Shown: positions 1-11,020 of the stretch, in pieces | Layout of the letters: the number at the start of each line of letters is the position of its first letter | Position numbering within the stretch: the first letter of the stretch is position 1 | Source of the DNA: Pseudophaeomoniella oleicola | Lineage: Eukaryota > Ascomycota > Eurotiomycetes > Phaeomoniellales > Phaeomoniellaceae | Assembly (NCBI GenBank): GCA_003868215.1 | Contig: QWDQ01000075.1 | Location: forward strand, 39,345 to 103,344 | Direction of reading: 5' to 3' | Length of the DNA stretch: 64,000 nt | Notes under the pieces: generated by a model | Database searches by the model: none | Told to the model about the DNA's origin: nothing | What the model saw: the letters and a program-made list of their open reading frames with translations, nothing else | Translations under genes and position numbers: made by a program

Positions 1-262
1 CCTAATCGGGTACTAGTCGGAAATCTTTGTTGCATCTTATTCCTCGCGTCCACCGATGGCCTACAACTAAGCAGGCTGCCAACGCTCCTACCACTGACGC
101 GACAAGACTTAGGAGGTGATGGATTTGAGAGAATCAAAATCATCTCCTCAAGCTCTAGGCATTCGTCATCTTTTTGATCTCGAAAATGATGATCATACAT
201 TGTAACAAGTCACCAGGTAATGTGGACTGCTCGCTTGAGACCAGCCTGATGCTGTGCCCGTC
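1..262. other. Upstream flank of helicase gene
   Basis: I see no independent gene here. The helicase frame is closed by a TGA at 236-238. A possible donor (GTAATG near 217) and acceptor (CAG near 270) could join an upstream coding exon to the helicase, but no clear coding sequence precedes it. Confidence 0.4.
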
Positions 263-3025
263 ATGGGCAGCCTCCCTTACCAGCCGATTCGTATTGCGGG
301 ACACGAGACCAGCGTTGATCTTGTACGAAAGCAGCAACATGCATATAGCCTCACCCATTATGCTGGCCAAAAACGCTCTCATGCAGATTTCCTTGGAGAT
401 GCAATTCCTGATGCCGAAGCAGTGCGCCAAGACTTTGAGAGCCGGGATGATATCCCCAAGAACACATTGACAGCTAGCAAGATTATTGATATTACGACCC
501 CTGCGCCTCAGCAAGCCATCGAAGGGACCGGGCCTGAAAAGGTACAGAGTCTGACGCAAGATCCTTTGCTATCTCTAGCTCATCCAAACTACCGACTACC
601 TGGAAAACTTGTTTCCAATTTTGCCTCCCTCGGTATAAGATTCATATATGACTGGCAAAAACGGTGTTTGACACAACGTGGCCTCCTGGATGGTAGGGAT
701 AGCCTCATTTATACAGCTCCCACTGGCGGCGGCAAGAGTCTTGTCGCGGATGTTCTTCTGCTAAAGAAAGTCATCGAGCAACCAAGGAAAAAGGCCATAG
801 TGGTATTACCATACGTGGCCCTTGTCCAAGAGAAACTGCGCTCGTATCGAAGTCTAGTGGAAGGGGTAGTAAAGCCAACGGAACCGCTTTGCGATATACC
901 CCAACCTTCATGGCAGCAACCTCATACTTCCTCCATTCGGGTCGCCGGTTTCTTTGGTGGTAGTAGATCGTCATCCAAGCTCGCTGATGTCGATATAGCC
1001 GTCTGCACCATAGAGAAAGCCAACGCCTTGGTCAACACTGCAATAGAGGAGGGCAATGTTGGTGACATCGGAGCTGTTGTAGTTGATGAATTCCACATGA
1101 TTGATGATGAGCATCGAGGATATCTCATCGAATTAATGATTACAAAGCTGCTATGTCTGCAATCAGACTTCGATAGAATCCAGCTGATCGGGATGAGCGC
1201 CACTCTTTCAGACGTTCCGCTGATAGCTAGATGGATGCATGCTAAATATTACGTTTCGAAGCACCGACCAGTCCCAGTACACGAGTTCCTTGTCTACGAT
1301 TCTGGCTTATATCCCACTGCTGATTCGAAAGAATTTTTCCGTACAGCAAGCCAACTCGGTTCTCCTTTCAAAACTCAGAAGCCACCGCAACCAACTAGAA
1401 CAGTGCAGAAATCGTCCCATAAAGAACTCGACAATCCGCTTACCAACGCCGTCGTAGCGCTAGCGGTCGAAACCGCTTCCGCCGGCTATGGAGCTCTCGT
1501 CTTCTGTTCGAGTCGCCAGAACACCCAGAACATGGCGCTGTTGATAAGTAAAGCCCTACCTTGTCATACGCATAGTCAAAACATACTAGACAAACGACTA
1601 GAGGTTATTGCCGCTCTGCAAGCTCTTCCTGGAGGTTTCGAACAGAGTCTTAAGGAAACTGTTATTAGAGGAGTGGCGTTTCATAATGCTGGCTTGACAA
1701 CCGAGGAACGGGAAATCGTCACCGAAGCTTACGACCGGAGTATTCTAAAGGTCATGGTAGCCACATGTAGTCTTGCTGCGGGTTGCAATCTACCGGCGCG
1801 GAGGGTGATCCTGAACGGAGCTAGGATGGGCCGAGAACTCATTGGCCCTGCTATGCTTCGACAAATGAGAGGAAGAGCGGGTAGAAAAGGGAAAGACGAG
1901 GTTGGCGAAGCCTATATTTGCTGTCAAAAGGCAGATCTGGAAGCTGTGGCTGAGGTTCTGGAAGCCGACCTTCCGGCATTGACAAGTTGCCTGACTCCGG
2001 AAAAGCGTGGCATGACCAGGGCATTGCTGGAAGTCATTGCAACTCGCCTTGCAATGACATGGCCATCTGTCGAAGACTACGTCCGGAAGTCACTGTTATT
2101 TCAGATCATGGATTCCACTGAAGTCTCGAAGATGTTGAAAGTGACTATTGATGAACTCATCAACACAGGCCTCGTCAAAGTCACAGATGACGTTTCATAT
2201 GAAGCTACGCGCCTAGGGCAAGCGATCGTTGCGTCCTCCCTCGGACCTACAGAAGGTATCTTCGTTCACGATGACCTTCAACGAGCTCTGAAGTCATTGG
2301 TCATGGATGGAGAGCTTCATGTCTTCTATCTCTTCTCACCAATCCAGATAGCGGGTCTAGCAGACATCCCGTGGACCATCTTTCGGGAACAGATGGAGAT
2401 GCTTGACGAGAGCGGCATGCGTACCCTCCATGCAATTGGCGTAAGCCCTGCATTAGTAAATCGGCTGGCACAAGGAGCAATCCTGAAAGAGGAGACACAA
2501 GAGGAGATCAACAGAGCCCGCATTCACCGCAGGATGTTCTCTGCCTTTCAGCTTCGTGACCTCTGCAACGAGGTGCCGATTCACGAGATTAGCTTACGTT
2601 ACCAAGTCCCCCGGGGTTTTGTCCAAAATCTTGCTCAGACTTGTCAGGGTTTCGCAGCAGGAATGATCAAATTTTGTGATCGCATGGGATGGGGTATGTT
2701 GGCTGCGGTATTGGAACATATGGTCGATCGTCTTCGTGCAGGCGCGAAGGCCGATCTCCTTGAAATGGCTACAGTGCCATTTGTGAAGAGTCGCATGGCA
2801 CGTGTCTTGTATGATAACGGCCTAAAAAGCCTTCGGGCATTATCTGAAGCAGACCCTAGTGACCTGGTTCCCATCATGATAGAGGCCCAAGGTCGTAGTA
2901 GAGGGCGTTTGCAAGGAGAAGCGGCTGAGAAACTGAGAGCGAAACTGTTGTCCAAAGCCGAGATCATTGTCTCTAGCGCCAATCGAATTTGGGAAAAGCA
3001 ACAACTAATAGAACTTGAGGAATAA
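263..3025 (+). CDS. HELQ/Pol-theta-type superfamily 2 DNA helicase
   Basis: A 920-residue single-exon protein of the Ski2-like HELQ/Mus308 helicase family. These nuclear, ATP-driven 3'-5' DNA helicases act in crosslink and replication-fork repair. Motifs visible: Walker A TAPTGGGKS at residues 151-159, Walker B box DEFH at 275-278, SAT motif GMSATL about 40 residues on, and motif VI QMRGRAGRKG starting at 534. A winged-helix and ratchet region follows, and the C-terminus carries a helix-hairpin-helix-like stretch (SLRALSEADPSDLV). No polymerase domain follows, so it resembles stand-alone HELQ rather than full Pol theta. The frame opens with a GTG at 254, but the first ATG is at 263 and I chose that; an upstream coding exon is possible because the N-terminal 110 residues are poorly conserved. 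The DEFH box in place of DECH/DEAH is unusual but keeps the two acidic residues. Confidence 0.85.
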   Translation: MGSLPYQPIRIAGHETSVDLVRKQQHAYSLTHYAGQKRSHADFLGDAIPDAEAVRQDFESRDDIPKNTLTASKIIDITTPAPQQAIEGTGPEKVQSLTQDPLLSLAHPNYRLPGKLVSNFASLGIRFIYDWQKRCLTQRGLLDGRDSLIYTAPTGGGKSLVADVLLLKKVIEQPRKKAIVVLPYVALVQEKLRSYRSLVEGVVKPTEPLCDIPQPSWQQPHTSSIRVAGFFGGSRSSSKLADVDIAVCTIEKANALVNTAIEEGNVGDIGAVVVDEFHMIDDEHRGYLIELMITKLLCLQSDFDRIQLIGMSATLSDVPLIARWMHAKYYVSKHRPVPVHEFLVYDSGLYPTADSKEFFRTASQLGSPFKTQKPPQPTRTVQKSSHKELDNPLTNAVVALAVETASAGYGALVFCSSRQNTQNMALLISKALPCHTHSQNILDKRLEVIAALQALPGGFEQSLKETVIRGVAFHNAGLTTEEREIVTEAYDRSILKVMVATCSLAAGCNLPARRVILNGARMGRELIGPAMLRQMRGRAGRKGKDEVGEAYICCQKADLEAVAEVLEADLPALTSCLTPEKRGMTRALLEVIATRLAMTWPSVEDYVRKSLLFQIMDSTEVSKMLKVTIDELINTGLVKVTDDVSYEATRLGQAIVASSLGPTEGIFVHDDLQRALKSLVMDGELHVFYLFSPIQIAGLADIPWTIFREQMEMLDESGMRTLHAIGVSPALVNRLAQGAILKEETQEEINRARIHRRMFSAFQLRDLCNEVPIHEISLRYQVPRGFVQNLAQTCQGFAAGMIKFCDRMGWGMLAAVLEHMVDRLRAGAKADLLEMATVPFVKSRMARVLYDNGLKSLRALSEADPSDLVPIMIEAQGRSRGRLQGEAAEKLRAKLLSKAEIIVSSANRIWEKQQLIELEE

Positions 3026-4609
3026 ATTAGTCTCAGCCATGAAATAGTATGGCTCAGAAGCATACACTGCTATCAATGACCGTATGCGAAGTCAATATGT
3101 GGAGGCACACCGTCCGTCAGCCGTGCAGCCTTCAGGTCCCTACAGGGTACAGCAAGCAGTGCCCTGTAGACGTTCAGCTCTCGGCCGATATTCGAGGTTG
3201 CCCCTCAGTGGATCAAGCAAGCGAACTTCTTTGTATCGTGGCAGATTGGGTGCCTGACTAAGCGTAGATGCTGTACCGCCGTGACCAATTCCGCGTTTGC
3301 CCTCGAATTTCTACTTCGATGACGAACGATCAGCGAACCCATTTGTTTCCTTTACTGGGAGAAGGTGCCCAAAACGACAACTAACTAACAGCCGAACTGC
3401 TGATGCGCTTAGTGCTTTGGCCAGTAGATCTCAGGACATCAAGAAAATGTGAAAATCAATTGAAGGCAGGTCAACATATTTCGGAGCTCTGTATTGATAG
3501 GTGGATTGTAGTGTAGCTATGGAAACCAAGTTTGGGGGAGGGGTTGCCCAGGGGCGCAGGGTCTGCCAGGGGGCCCAGTGGGACGATTTCCAGGCTTATC
3601 AAGATCCTTATGCATGCTTCCATAAGCAAAAGTATCGAAAGTCTAGGAAGCTCTTCTTTGACCATGTCTACCTTACATAGTACAGTAAACGGGATGGAAT
3701 CAATGATGGGAGGCCAAATTGTAGATCGAGATAGATTATCTGCCGTAGTATCTACCCTAACTATCAACTTGACATTAATTACTACTACGTAGTACGTAGC
3801 GAGGGTAGTAGAGATGGCGAAGGAATCGTGGCGAAGATGAATGAAGACCTTGCCAAGCCGACTCGTCCATGTTAACTTACTGGTTGGGGTGAGAAATCCT
3901 TACCCGGCCGAGAACCACAACCATGAGATACGAAGTTGGTTTCCGTACTGTAAGGTTACAATAGGTGCCGACAGAGTACCTAATGGGAACGCTCGAGACA
4001 CTTCACACCTGTACCTGAGATAGTGATACTACTACTAGATACGTAGTACAACTAATACCAAGTTACCGGTTGTCGTTATATAACACACTCTAAACGTACC
4101 TTTGCTGATCAGTCAGCGCCTCATTACTGGAGCGATTCAGCGATCCAAGGCATTTGTAAGACATCCGTCATCAAAGCTGCAGTGGGGAAAGATCCTATAA
4201 GCGGAAAAGAAAGTTCGTATCGTATCGTTGTGACAAGAACTACTACGTACCTAATCTAGTAGAAGGAGAATGCGACGAGGGGGGGTCTGCCCTGTGCTGA
4301 AACTTACCCGAAGCCATACCATTCCATTTATCCATGAACTTGCCGCATGCAAGATGGATGAAAAATGCTTAATCATGTTGTGATGAGCGATGCCAATGCG
4401 ACCTACCGACCTACTCCGTTACCATTCTGTTCTATGGATCATGGATCGCTTGTCCACTTACTTCCTAGTACCACCAAGGGCAAGGCAGCTGGTATATATA
4501 GCTTCCGTGATCCTCCCCCCATATTGTAACTTTCCTTCACTTCACATCCGTCTCTCTCATCGCATTCATACTTGACTCTTTTGCTCTTGTCTTATCACAC
4601 ATCTTCATC
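3026..4609. other. Intergenic region with palindromic motif and TATA box
   Basis: No coding exon is convincing. The region holds a perfect 12-bp palindrome TACTACGTAGTA at 3783-3794, related CTACGTA/ACGTAGTA fragments near 4030-4050 and 4240-4250, and a TATATATA box at 4493-4500, about 110 bases before the quinone reductase ATG. It probably contains the promoter of that gene. Confidence 0.5.
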
Positions 4610-5347
4610 ATGGCTCCCAAGATCGCTATCGTCTTTTACTCCATGTATGGTCACATCAAGGCCATGGCAGAAGCCGAGAAGAAGGGTATTGAGGCTGCCG
4701 GCGGTTCCGTTGACATCTACCAGTAAGTCTCCCACGTACATGAGCAGCGAGATATATCACTTTGTGAATGTTCCTTACATTACCCCTCCGTCGATTGTTC
4801 CCTTTACCCGTTGGTGTTGCTATGGCTGGTGCTGATCAACTATCTTCACAGAGTCGCTGAGACCCTTCCCAAAGAGGTCCTCGAGAAGATGTACGCCCCA
4901 CCAAAGTCCGAGTACCCCGTCATCACACCCGCCGAACTCACCCAATACGATGGTGTCCTCTTCGGTATCCCAACCAGATACGGCAACTTCCCAGCCCAAC
5001 TGAAGGCCTTCTTCGACGCAGCTGGTCAGGTCTGGGCCAGTGGTGCCTGGTACGGCAAGTTCGTCGGTTGCTTCGTCTCCACTGCCAGTCCCGGTGGTGG
5101 TCAGGAATCCACCTTCATGTCGGCCATGTCCAGTTTCGTCCACCAGGGCATGATGTTCGTGCCACTGGGCTACGCCAAGAGCTTCGGTCAGCTCACCAAC
5201 CTCAGCGAGGTCCACGGTGGATCTCCGTGGGGTGCTGGTACATTTGCCGGTGGTGATGGCAGCCGCCAGCCATCTGCTTTGGAACTCGAGGTTGCCGAAA
5301 TCCAGGGCAAGAGTTTCTACGAGCATGTCGCCAAGTACCACTCTTGA
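4610..5347 (+). CDS. Flavodoxin-like NAD(P)H:quinone oxidoreductase (WrbA/Pst2/Ycp4 family)
   Basis: Two exons, 4610-4722 and 4852-5347, joined across a 129-nt intron (GTAAGT...CACAG) that splits a Gln codon to read IYQVAETLP. The 202-residue product has the WrbA-type flavodoxin fold: FMN phosphate loop YSMYGH near residue 10, then the conserved [22 protein letters not shown] segment and the [10 protein letters not shown] flavin loop. Family members perform two-electron reduction of quinones and protect against oxidative stress, usually as tetramers; yeast Pst2, Rfs1 and Ycp4 are relatives. The upstream TATA box and short pyrimidine-rich leader suit a well-expressed gene. The unusual point is the stop codon at 5345-5347, described in the next entry: an open tail continues in the same frame. 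Confidence 0.93.
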
Positions 5348-5545
5348 CTACACTCGGGCCCCGAGGAAAATAAAGAACAGGAACCGGTCACCGCAGCGGC
5401 CAATGGGAATACTGCGACAGAAGCCACGCCTGGCGTGAAGGAGTCGAAAGATACAAAGAAGGAAACTAGCTCTGCTCCTGCTGCTACAAGTGATGAACCC
5501 AGTAGCGGGCCTTGCGGATTGCCGAAGAAATGTGTCATTTTATAG
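5345..5545 (+). other. Candidate stop-codon readthrough extension ending in a CaaX box
   Basis: The quinone reductase stop is TGA followed directly by CTA, the hexanucleotide known to promote translational readthrough in fungi and animals. The same frame then stays open for 65 sense codons to a TAG at 5543-5545. The tail is rich in Ala, Thr, Glu, Lys and Ser, as expected of a flexible linker, and ends PCGLPKKCVIL: a CaaX prenylation box (CVIL; Leu at the end favours geranylgeranylation) preceded by a Lys pair and a further Cys that could be palmitoylated. An alternative is an in-frame 54-nt intron (donor GTCGCC at 5327, acceptor ACAG ending 5380) that would remove the stop; its donor is poor. 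Either route would yield a soluble and a membrane-anchored isoform. Confidence 0.65.
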
Positions 5546-6949
5546 CGCTGCGTATGAGACGGTCGACGTGGAGGCCAGTTTCTTGCGTTTCACAGACTAG
5601 ATACACACCCCTACAGTTTTAATGAAAACAGTCAAATCTGATTTTGAAGTTGTGAGTTACCGAGGAATCATAATTGCATAATGCCCAGTGAAGCCCACTA
5701 TAATTATATCACTGTTGTACGCATCCAATGTTCCCAGAGGATTCTATCCTCCGATTGCCTGCGCACCATACCGGCCATGCAGTATACCCAAGTGGCGATA
5801 GACATGGAAGATCTTTGAGTTCGCTGGAAAGAAATGTCAGGGTAGAGAGCATGCCCTTCAAGATCCTACATATTATTCGCAATTCTGCAATGTCTCTTTC
5901 TGGGCTGAATGGTATCGGGTGCCGAGTCCACGTCGAGAGCCCATCCAAGGTGCCGACTCAGGCTGCCGGCTCATATTAGAGATCGTCATGGAACAGTGGC
6001 GGCCTCCCATCATTGAGGTAGAGAGTCTTAAACTTGGTATTTTCATTAGTATGACAGTCCCAAGGACAATTATGTTTCTTTTTGGAGTATGTTTGTGTTT
6101 CTTGAACCCAGTCGCAGGAAACTGCGGCAGTCACCTTAACAGAGACAGCGACGAACAGTTGACCTAGAGGAACACTGTCGAGAGAATATCCATCCTGGCC
6201 GCTCCTTTTGAACACTGCATAAAGCAGTGTACTCGACGTTGTTGGCTTCAACGAAGTGTCTAACGTCTGCAGTGCAGTGAACCTGCATTATATGTTAAAG
6301 TGAATTAGTCTGCACAATTGCGAGCCAACGACGGGTGCTACAGGCAGATACCGCATCTCGGCGGCGCAGCTGAGATATAGACCGCTAACGTAAAGTCTTC
6401 GTCAATGCAGATACATCAAGAGCGCCTAGATGCGTGAGAAAGCTTGTATATTGAAGAGCAAACGTGATCACATATGAATACATGTGTATCGCCGACGCTG
6501 GTAGCTGGTGATATTTGGACGGGTCGTCGTAGATGAATGGCGGCGCAGGGCAAAATATGGTTTAGTGGAGAAAGAACATCACGCAGCATCAGAGCCCACG
6601 TCTGATCATACGTCGAGACTCGACATATCGGTCGATATCAACGAAACGTCCCATCTTGCCATCTTGACAAAACCGTGTCTTGCACAAGTCTCTATCGCTC
6701 AATGGAGCGATAACAATTCTAGATCGAGACGTGCAATTGAAGATAGCGCTTATTGGAAGTACCACAAAGAGGGGATGGACTGAGCAGAAGGTACCTATCT
6801 CGAGGCTATATACACACCTTCTTCCAATACTGACGCTCGATCCTAGACCAAATACAGATTTATCATTCTCGTCCATGCCCTCTAACCATACATTCGCCAT
6901 CCGGACCCGTTGCTGAAGGATAGAGAAGTCATATACTAAAAAGGTGGCC
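5546..6949. other. Intergenic region before the LSD1-like gene
   Basis: It contains the 3' flank of the quinone reductase and the 5' flank of the LSD1-like gene. Several short open frames occur on both strands, but none has splice-consistent neighbours or recognisable protein sequence. Confidence 0.4.
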
Positions 6950-9900
6950 ATGGCTCCGATGGCCCAAACCGTATATACCCAAGAGTCTGAAGTGATGAGC
7001 AAAGACCATTATCCAAATATACTAAAATCAATACCAGCCTTCGCCCTCTCCGCTTCTATGGGTGGTACTGACACTATTTCGATGGAAAGTGCAGCGTTGG
7101 CGTCCAACAAGAATCAGGATGTCGAAATGCAGGACTCCATCACTGTGGACTCAATGGTCAAAGCAGAAGAGGATGATGATACATCAAGTCGTGCAAGCCT
7201 CCTGCATAGCTTGAGAACCGATGAAGAGAATCGAGATTCACCAAACAGCTCAACCACGTCACTGTCGTTGATGACCCCTGTGAACGGTATAAAATCGACG
7301 TCCATATCAGCCTCTCCTGCAAAGCCCAGCCTATTCCACGAGACATCCTCTCCATATTCCAGACCCGGAGCCTTCGTCAGATTTCATGCCAAATCATCAA
7401 TACCTGCACGCCTCCCCCCGGCCGAGTATGCCCGACAATGTGCAGCCGCAGCCGAAGCCTCCCGATTGAATCCGTATGCTTTACATCCAGATGAGCACAG
7501 GCTGTTGAAAGATAAGCTCTGTCATCTTCATGTCACTGTGTATTTGAACATAAGAAACGGAATACTACGGCTATGGGTTCGCAACCCGAACGTCAGCGTC
7601 TCCATTGAAGAAGCCATTGGGTGTGCTAAAGATGACCGATGGACACAGTTGGCATGCTTCGCGTATGAGTGGCTTGTCCGCAAGGGGTATATCAATTTTG
7701 GCTGCGTCGACATTCCGGCCGCCGTCAAGTCTGCCAAAAATCGTCGTAAAGACGTTGGGCCTACAATTGTTGTCATAGGTGCTGGCATGGCCGGCTTGAG
7801 TTGTGGAAGGCAATTGACAAGCATATTCAAACACTATCCCGATACGGCGCCTCCAAAGGTCATCGTACTTGAAGGTCGCAACAGGATAGGAGGGAGGATC
7901 TATTCTCATCCACTTTCCTCTTTGAAATCGAAAACGCTCGACCGCCATCAGAGGCCGATAGCCGAAATGGGCGCTCATATAATTGTTGGATTTGAACACG
8001 GAAACCCGCTTGACTCTATTATTAGAGGCCAATTAGCTCTGAAGTATCATTCTTTGCGGGACCTGTCGACTCTTTATGACATCGATGGATCGGCGGTTAA
8101 CGAGCAACAGGATCTGATGTGCGAAAGGCTCTATAACGACATACTCGATCGTACAGGGGACTATAGATGGAAATCAGAAGTACAAAAGACTGCCGAGGGA
8201 GAGAAGGACATGATGGAAATGGGGCGCGATCCGCCATATAGTGATGATGGCTTCACCATCAATCAGGTTGAGTTGGCGGCAGCCATGGGGACAATCGATC
8301 GCTTGCTGCCCACCAAGTCGAGACGGAAAGGCGCAGGTCATAAAGCACCCAAATCCGACAAGCCTACCGAAAGTATTGCCGGCAATACGGACAGTCAGAT
8401 ACACCTTCCTGCCGTTCAAGCTGCGAAGAAGATCGGCTTTGCGGTCAAGGATGGCGTCAGGTCAGACGCGTCATTAGAGCTCGATGCGCTGGCTGCGAAT
8501 CCCCATCAGACTCTCGGCGCGACATTGGATGCAGGCGTAAAACAGTATCACGACATGCTTGACTTCAAAACAAAGGCATTCAGATTGCTCAATTGGCATT
8601 ATGCAAATCTGGAGTATGCCAACGCAACAAACGTTGAGAGATTGAGCTTAGCTGGATGGGATCAAGACATGGGCAACGAGTTCGAGGGGGAACACTCCCA
8701 GGTCGTTGGAGGATATCAACAGCTTCCGCGTGGCTTGTGGCGATACCCAGAGAAACTCGACGTCCGCACGGACAAAGCTGTCGCCAACATCAAGTACGAT
8801 GCAGCAAATCCCGAGTCCGGAAAGGCATATGTAACGTGCAAAGATGGCGAAGTCATCGAAGCCGACAGGATTGTTTTGAGCGCTCCGCTTGGTGTCTTGA
8901 AGCAGCAATCAATAACTTTTGACCCACCTTTGCCAGACTGGAAGCAGGGAGCAATCTCCCGGCTTGGCTTCGGCTTGCTTAACAAATTGATTCTCGTCTT
9001 TGATAAACCTTTTTGGGATGCAAGTCGAGACATGTTTGGATTATTACGCGAGCCTTTGCGCGGAACTGATGGTATGCGACAAGAACATTATCGGGCCAAT
9101 CGAGGCAAGTTCTACCTCTTTTGGAATTGTTTAGATACAAGTGGACTGCCTGTGTTGATCGCCCTTATTGCTGGGGATGCTGCGCACGAGGCAGAACAAA
9201 CACCAGATCAAGTTCTTATTCAGGAATGCGTCGGTCAACTGCGTCGAGTCTTCGGGCATCACAAGGTACCCGACCCGCTAGAGACCATTGTTACACGCTG
9301 GAAGTCTGATGAATTTGCCCGAGGGAGCTACTCATACGTCGCCGCGGGGTCTGAACCTGAGGACTACGACTTGATGGCCAAGAACTTGGGTAACCTGTAC
9401 TTTGCTGGAGAGGCGACCTGCGGTACTCATCCTGCTACCGTGCATGGAGCTTACCTCTCTGGAATCCGTGCGGCTTCTGAGGTGGTGGATTCCATAATTG
9501 GTCCTGTTGAGCTTACCGGTCCTATAATCTCTCCGCCGTCAGGCATGACAACGTCTCGTAAGATCATGGAAGAGACAGCAGTAGTCCCACAAAAGCGCCG
9601 TGGAGATGAGGTCTTGCCTACGGGAACGCTTACACGTCCAGCTAAAGAGACGCAGTCTGGAGTACAACAAGCTTACGATACAGCCATGTGGGATTACATC
9701 TACTCCGTCATCGGATTTGCTCCTGCTAAGCCTGCCAAGTCTGGCATCAATCCTTTCTTGCTATACCAGAAAGATCACTGGGCAGATGTCAAAGAGCGAT
9801 GTGACAAACAAAAACAAGCAACTTCTAAGAGCAAGAATCCTGCGACAGCAAGGGCGTCGCGAGATGAGATCCGAATCGCCCTGGGCGCAATGTGGCGCGA

Positions 9901-10123
9901 TCTTAATGAAGAGGGCAGGCAGCCGTATGTTGAGGAGACTAAGAGAAACAAAGAAGACAACGAAAAGGCTATCAAAGAGTGGGAGACTCAGGCCAAGGAA
10001 TGGGACAAGAAAACATGGGAGGTTAAAGAGGAGTGGGAGCAAAAGGTTGGAGGTTTCGAGCAGTGGAAAGCAGAGTGGGAACGAAGTGGAAAGAAGATGA
10101 AGCCGATGATATTCCATCCGTGA
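6950..10123 (+). CDS. lsd1: LSD1-like histone demethylase (SWIRM, FAD amine oxidase, HMG box)
   Basis: Single-exon protein of 1057 residues. Domains in order: a disordered acidic N-terminus (1-145), a SWIRM domain (about 150-250, containing the ARQCAAAAEASRLNPYALHP helix), a flavin-dependent amine oxidase domain starting with the dinucleotide motif VIGAGMAGLSCGRQL (about 272) and ending with YFAGEATCGTHPATVHGAYL, then an HMG box (about 930-1010, starting GINPFLLYQKDHW) and a Lys/Glu/Trp-rich coiled tail. The conserved active-site Lys is visible in GLLNKLILVF. By family it demethylates mono- and dimethyl histone H3 in chromatin. The C-terminal HMG box is the usual fungal arrangement and probably supplies DNA binding in place of a CoREST partner. 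The frame opens with GTG at 6944; the first ATG is 6950. Confidence 0.93.
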   Translation: MAPMAQTVYTQESEVMSKDHYPNILKSIPAFALSASMGGTDTISMESAALASNKNQDVEMQDSITVDSMVKAEEDDDTSSRASLLHSLRTDEENRDSPNSSTTSLSLMTPVNGIKSTSISASPAKPSLFHETSSPYSRPGAFVRFHAKSSIPARLPPAEYARQCAAAAEASRLNPYALHPDEHRLLKDKLCHLHVTVYLNIRNGILRLWVRNPNVSVSIEEAIGCAKDDRWTQLACFAYEWLVRKGYINFGCVDIPAAVKSAKNRRKDVGPTIVVIGAGMAGLSCGRQLTSIFKHYPDTAPPKVIVLEGRNRIGGRIYSHPLSSLKSKTLDRHQRPIAEMGAHIIVGFEHGNPLDSIIRGQLALKYHSLRDLSTLYDIDGSAVNEQQDLMCERLYNDILDRTGDYRWKSEVQKTAEGEKDMMEMGRDPPYSDDGFTINQVELAAAMGTIDRLLPTKSRRKGAGHKAPKSDKPTESIAGNTDSQIHLPAVQAAKKIGFAVKDGVRSDASLELDALAANPHQTLGATLDAGVKQYHDMLDFKTKAFRLLNWHYANLEYANATNVERLSLAGWDQDMGNEFEGEHSQVVGGYQQLPRGLWRYPEKLDVRTDKAVANIKYDAANPESGKAYVTCKDGEVIEADRIVLSAPLGVLKQQSITFDPPLPDWKQGAISRLGFGLLNKLILVFDKPFWDASRDMFGLLREPLRGTDGMRQEHYRANRGKFYLFWNCLDTSGLPVLIALIAGDAAHEAEQTPDQVLIQECVGQLRRVFGHHKVPDPLETIVTRWKSDEFARGSYSYVAAGSEPEDYDLMAKNLGNLYFAGEATCGTHPATVHGAYLSGIRAASEVVDSIIGPVELTGPIISPPSGMTTSRKIMEETAVVPQKRRGDEVLPTGTLTRPAKETQSGVQQAYDTAMWDYIYSVIGFAPAKPAKSGINPFLLYQKDHWADVKERCDKQKQATSKSKNPATARASRDEIRIALGAMWRDLNEEGRQPYVEETKRNKEDNEKAIKEWETQAKEWDKKTWEVKEEWEQKVGGFEQWKAEWERSGKKMKPMIFHP

Positions 10124-11020
10124 ATCATCTCCTCTAAGTCCTTTACTTTCGGCATTCGGCGTTGGGAATCCTAAGATGTTCTAGATTTACCTGTATCACC
10201 CGGCGGTGTTCGGAACGTGATGAGGGCTTTTGGTCACTTTGAGAGCTTCGGTACAGGTGTCACGGGGGGGGGTCAAATGGGTATAGTCCACTGTCCGTGA
10301 TGTGTCGTGGATCTCTGTCATCGCTTAGTGCTTAGTAGGTACCTTACAGGTGCAGCAAACGCAGGTCAATTTCGGTAATACTACTTGTGGAATACGAAGC
10401 ATGTGATGTACTATCGTGCTATTCCGTCTACTACGGTAATCACCAATTGATGGCTTTGGAGCTGATTCACTCATAATAAAACGAAGCCAAATGAAGATTC
10501 AGTCGATCACTCCTCAACATCGGGCCGTTTATAAATGGTACTACGTAGTATGTGGAGGTCAGTATCCTCAGTTGAGAACCGAGGAACTCCAGATTGCGGG
10601 GAATTGAAACCTCTGGGTGCTTAGGACGCCAGATTCGGCCGTCGTGGGCGCTGCTTTTGGGCTGCTTCGCACCCGCGCTAGTCCCGCCGCCAAGCTGTTC
10701 GTCAGTGTCATGTTGTACAGTAGGCAATGCCCTCCCCCCAACCAGACTCGATCGCAACGTTCCTGCGTATCCAAAATCACCCTATAAACCTCTGTTTAAT
10801 GCCTCCTCACAATCTAATTAGGTTCCCTCAGAAATGCGGAAAGATATAAAAGTAGACACATCGCCTACATTTTATCATGACTATTTCACGTATCTCATCG
10901 CCTTCTTCCTTTCTCCCTCACGCTCATTCTTTATACTATGGCCATCTTGCGCTCTAGCCGTTTAAGCTGACTTAAAGAAAGCCGCCTACCGATCGTTTAA
11001 AGACCTTATTAGCTTAATTA
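10124..11020. other. Intergenic region after the LSD1-like gene
   Basis: No gene is apparent. One TACTACGTAGTA palindrome lies at 10539-10550, and a GTGTCACGGGGGGGGTC G-run lies near 10257-10273. Composition becomes steadily more AT-rich after about 10960. Confidence 0.4.

Noticed and set aside
5327-5380. In-frame 54-nt intron as the main explanation for the open tail of the quinone reductase
   Set aside because: The donor GTCGCC is poor and the intron would delete conserved residues; kept only as an alternative to readthrough.
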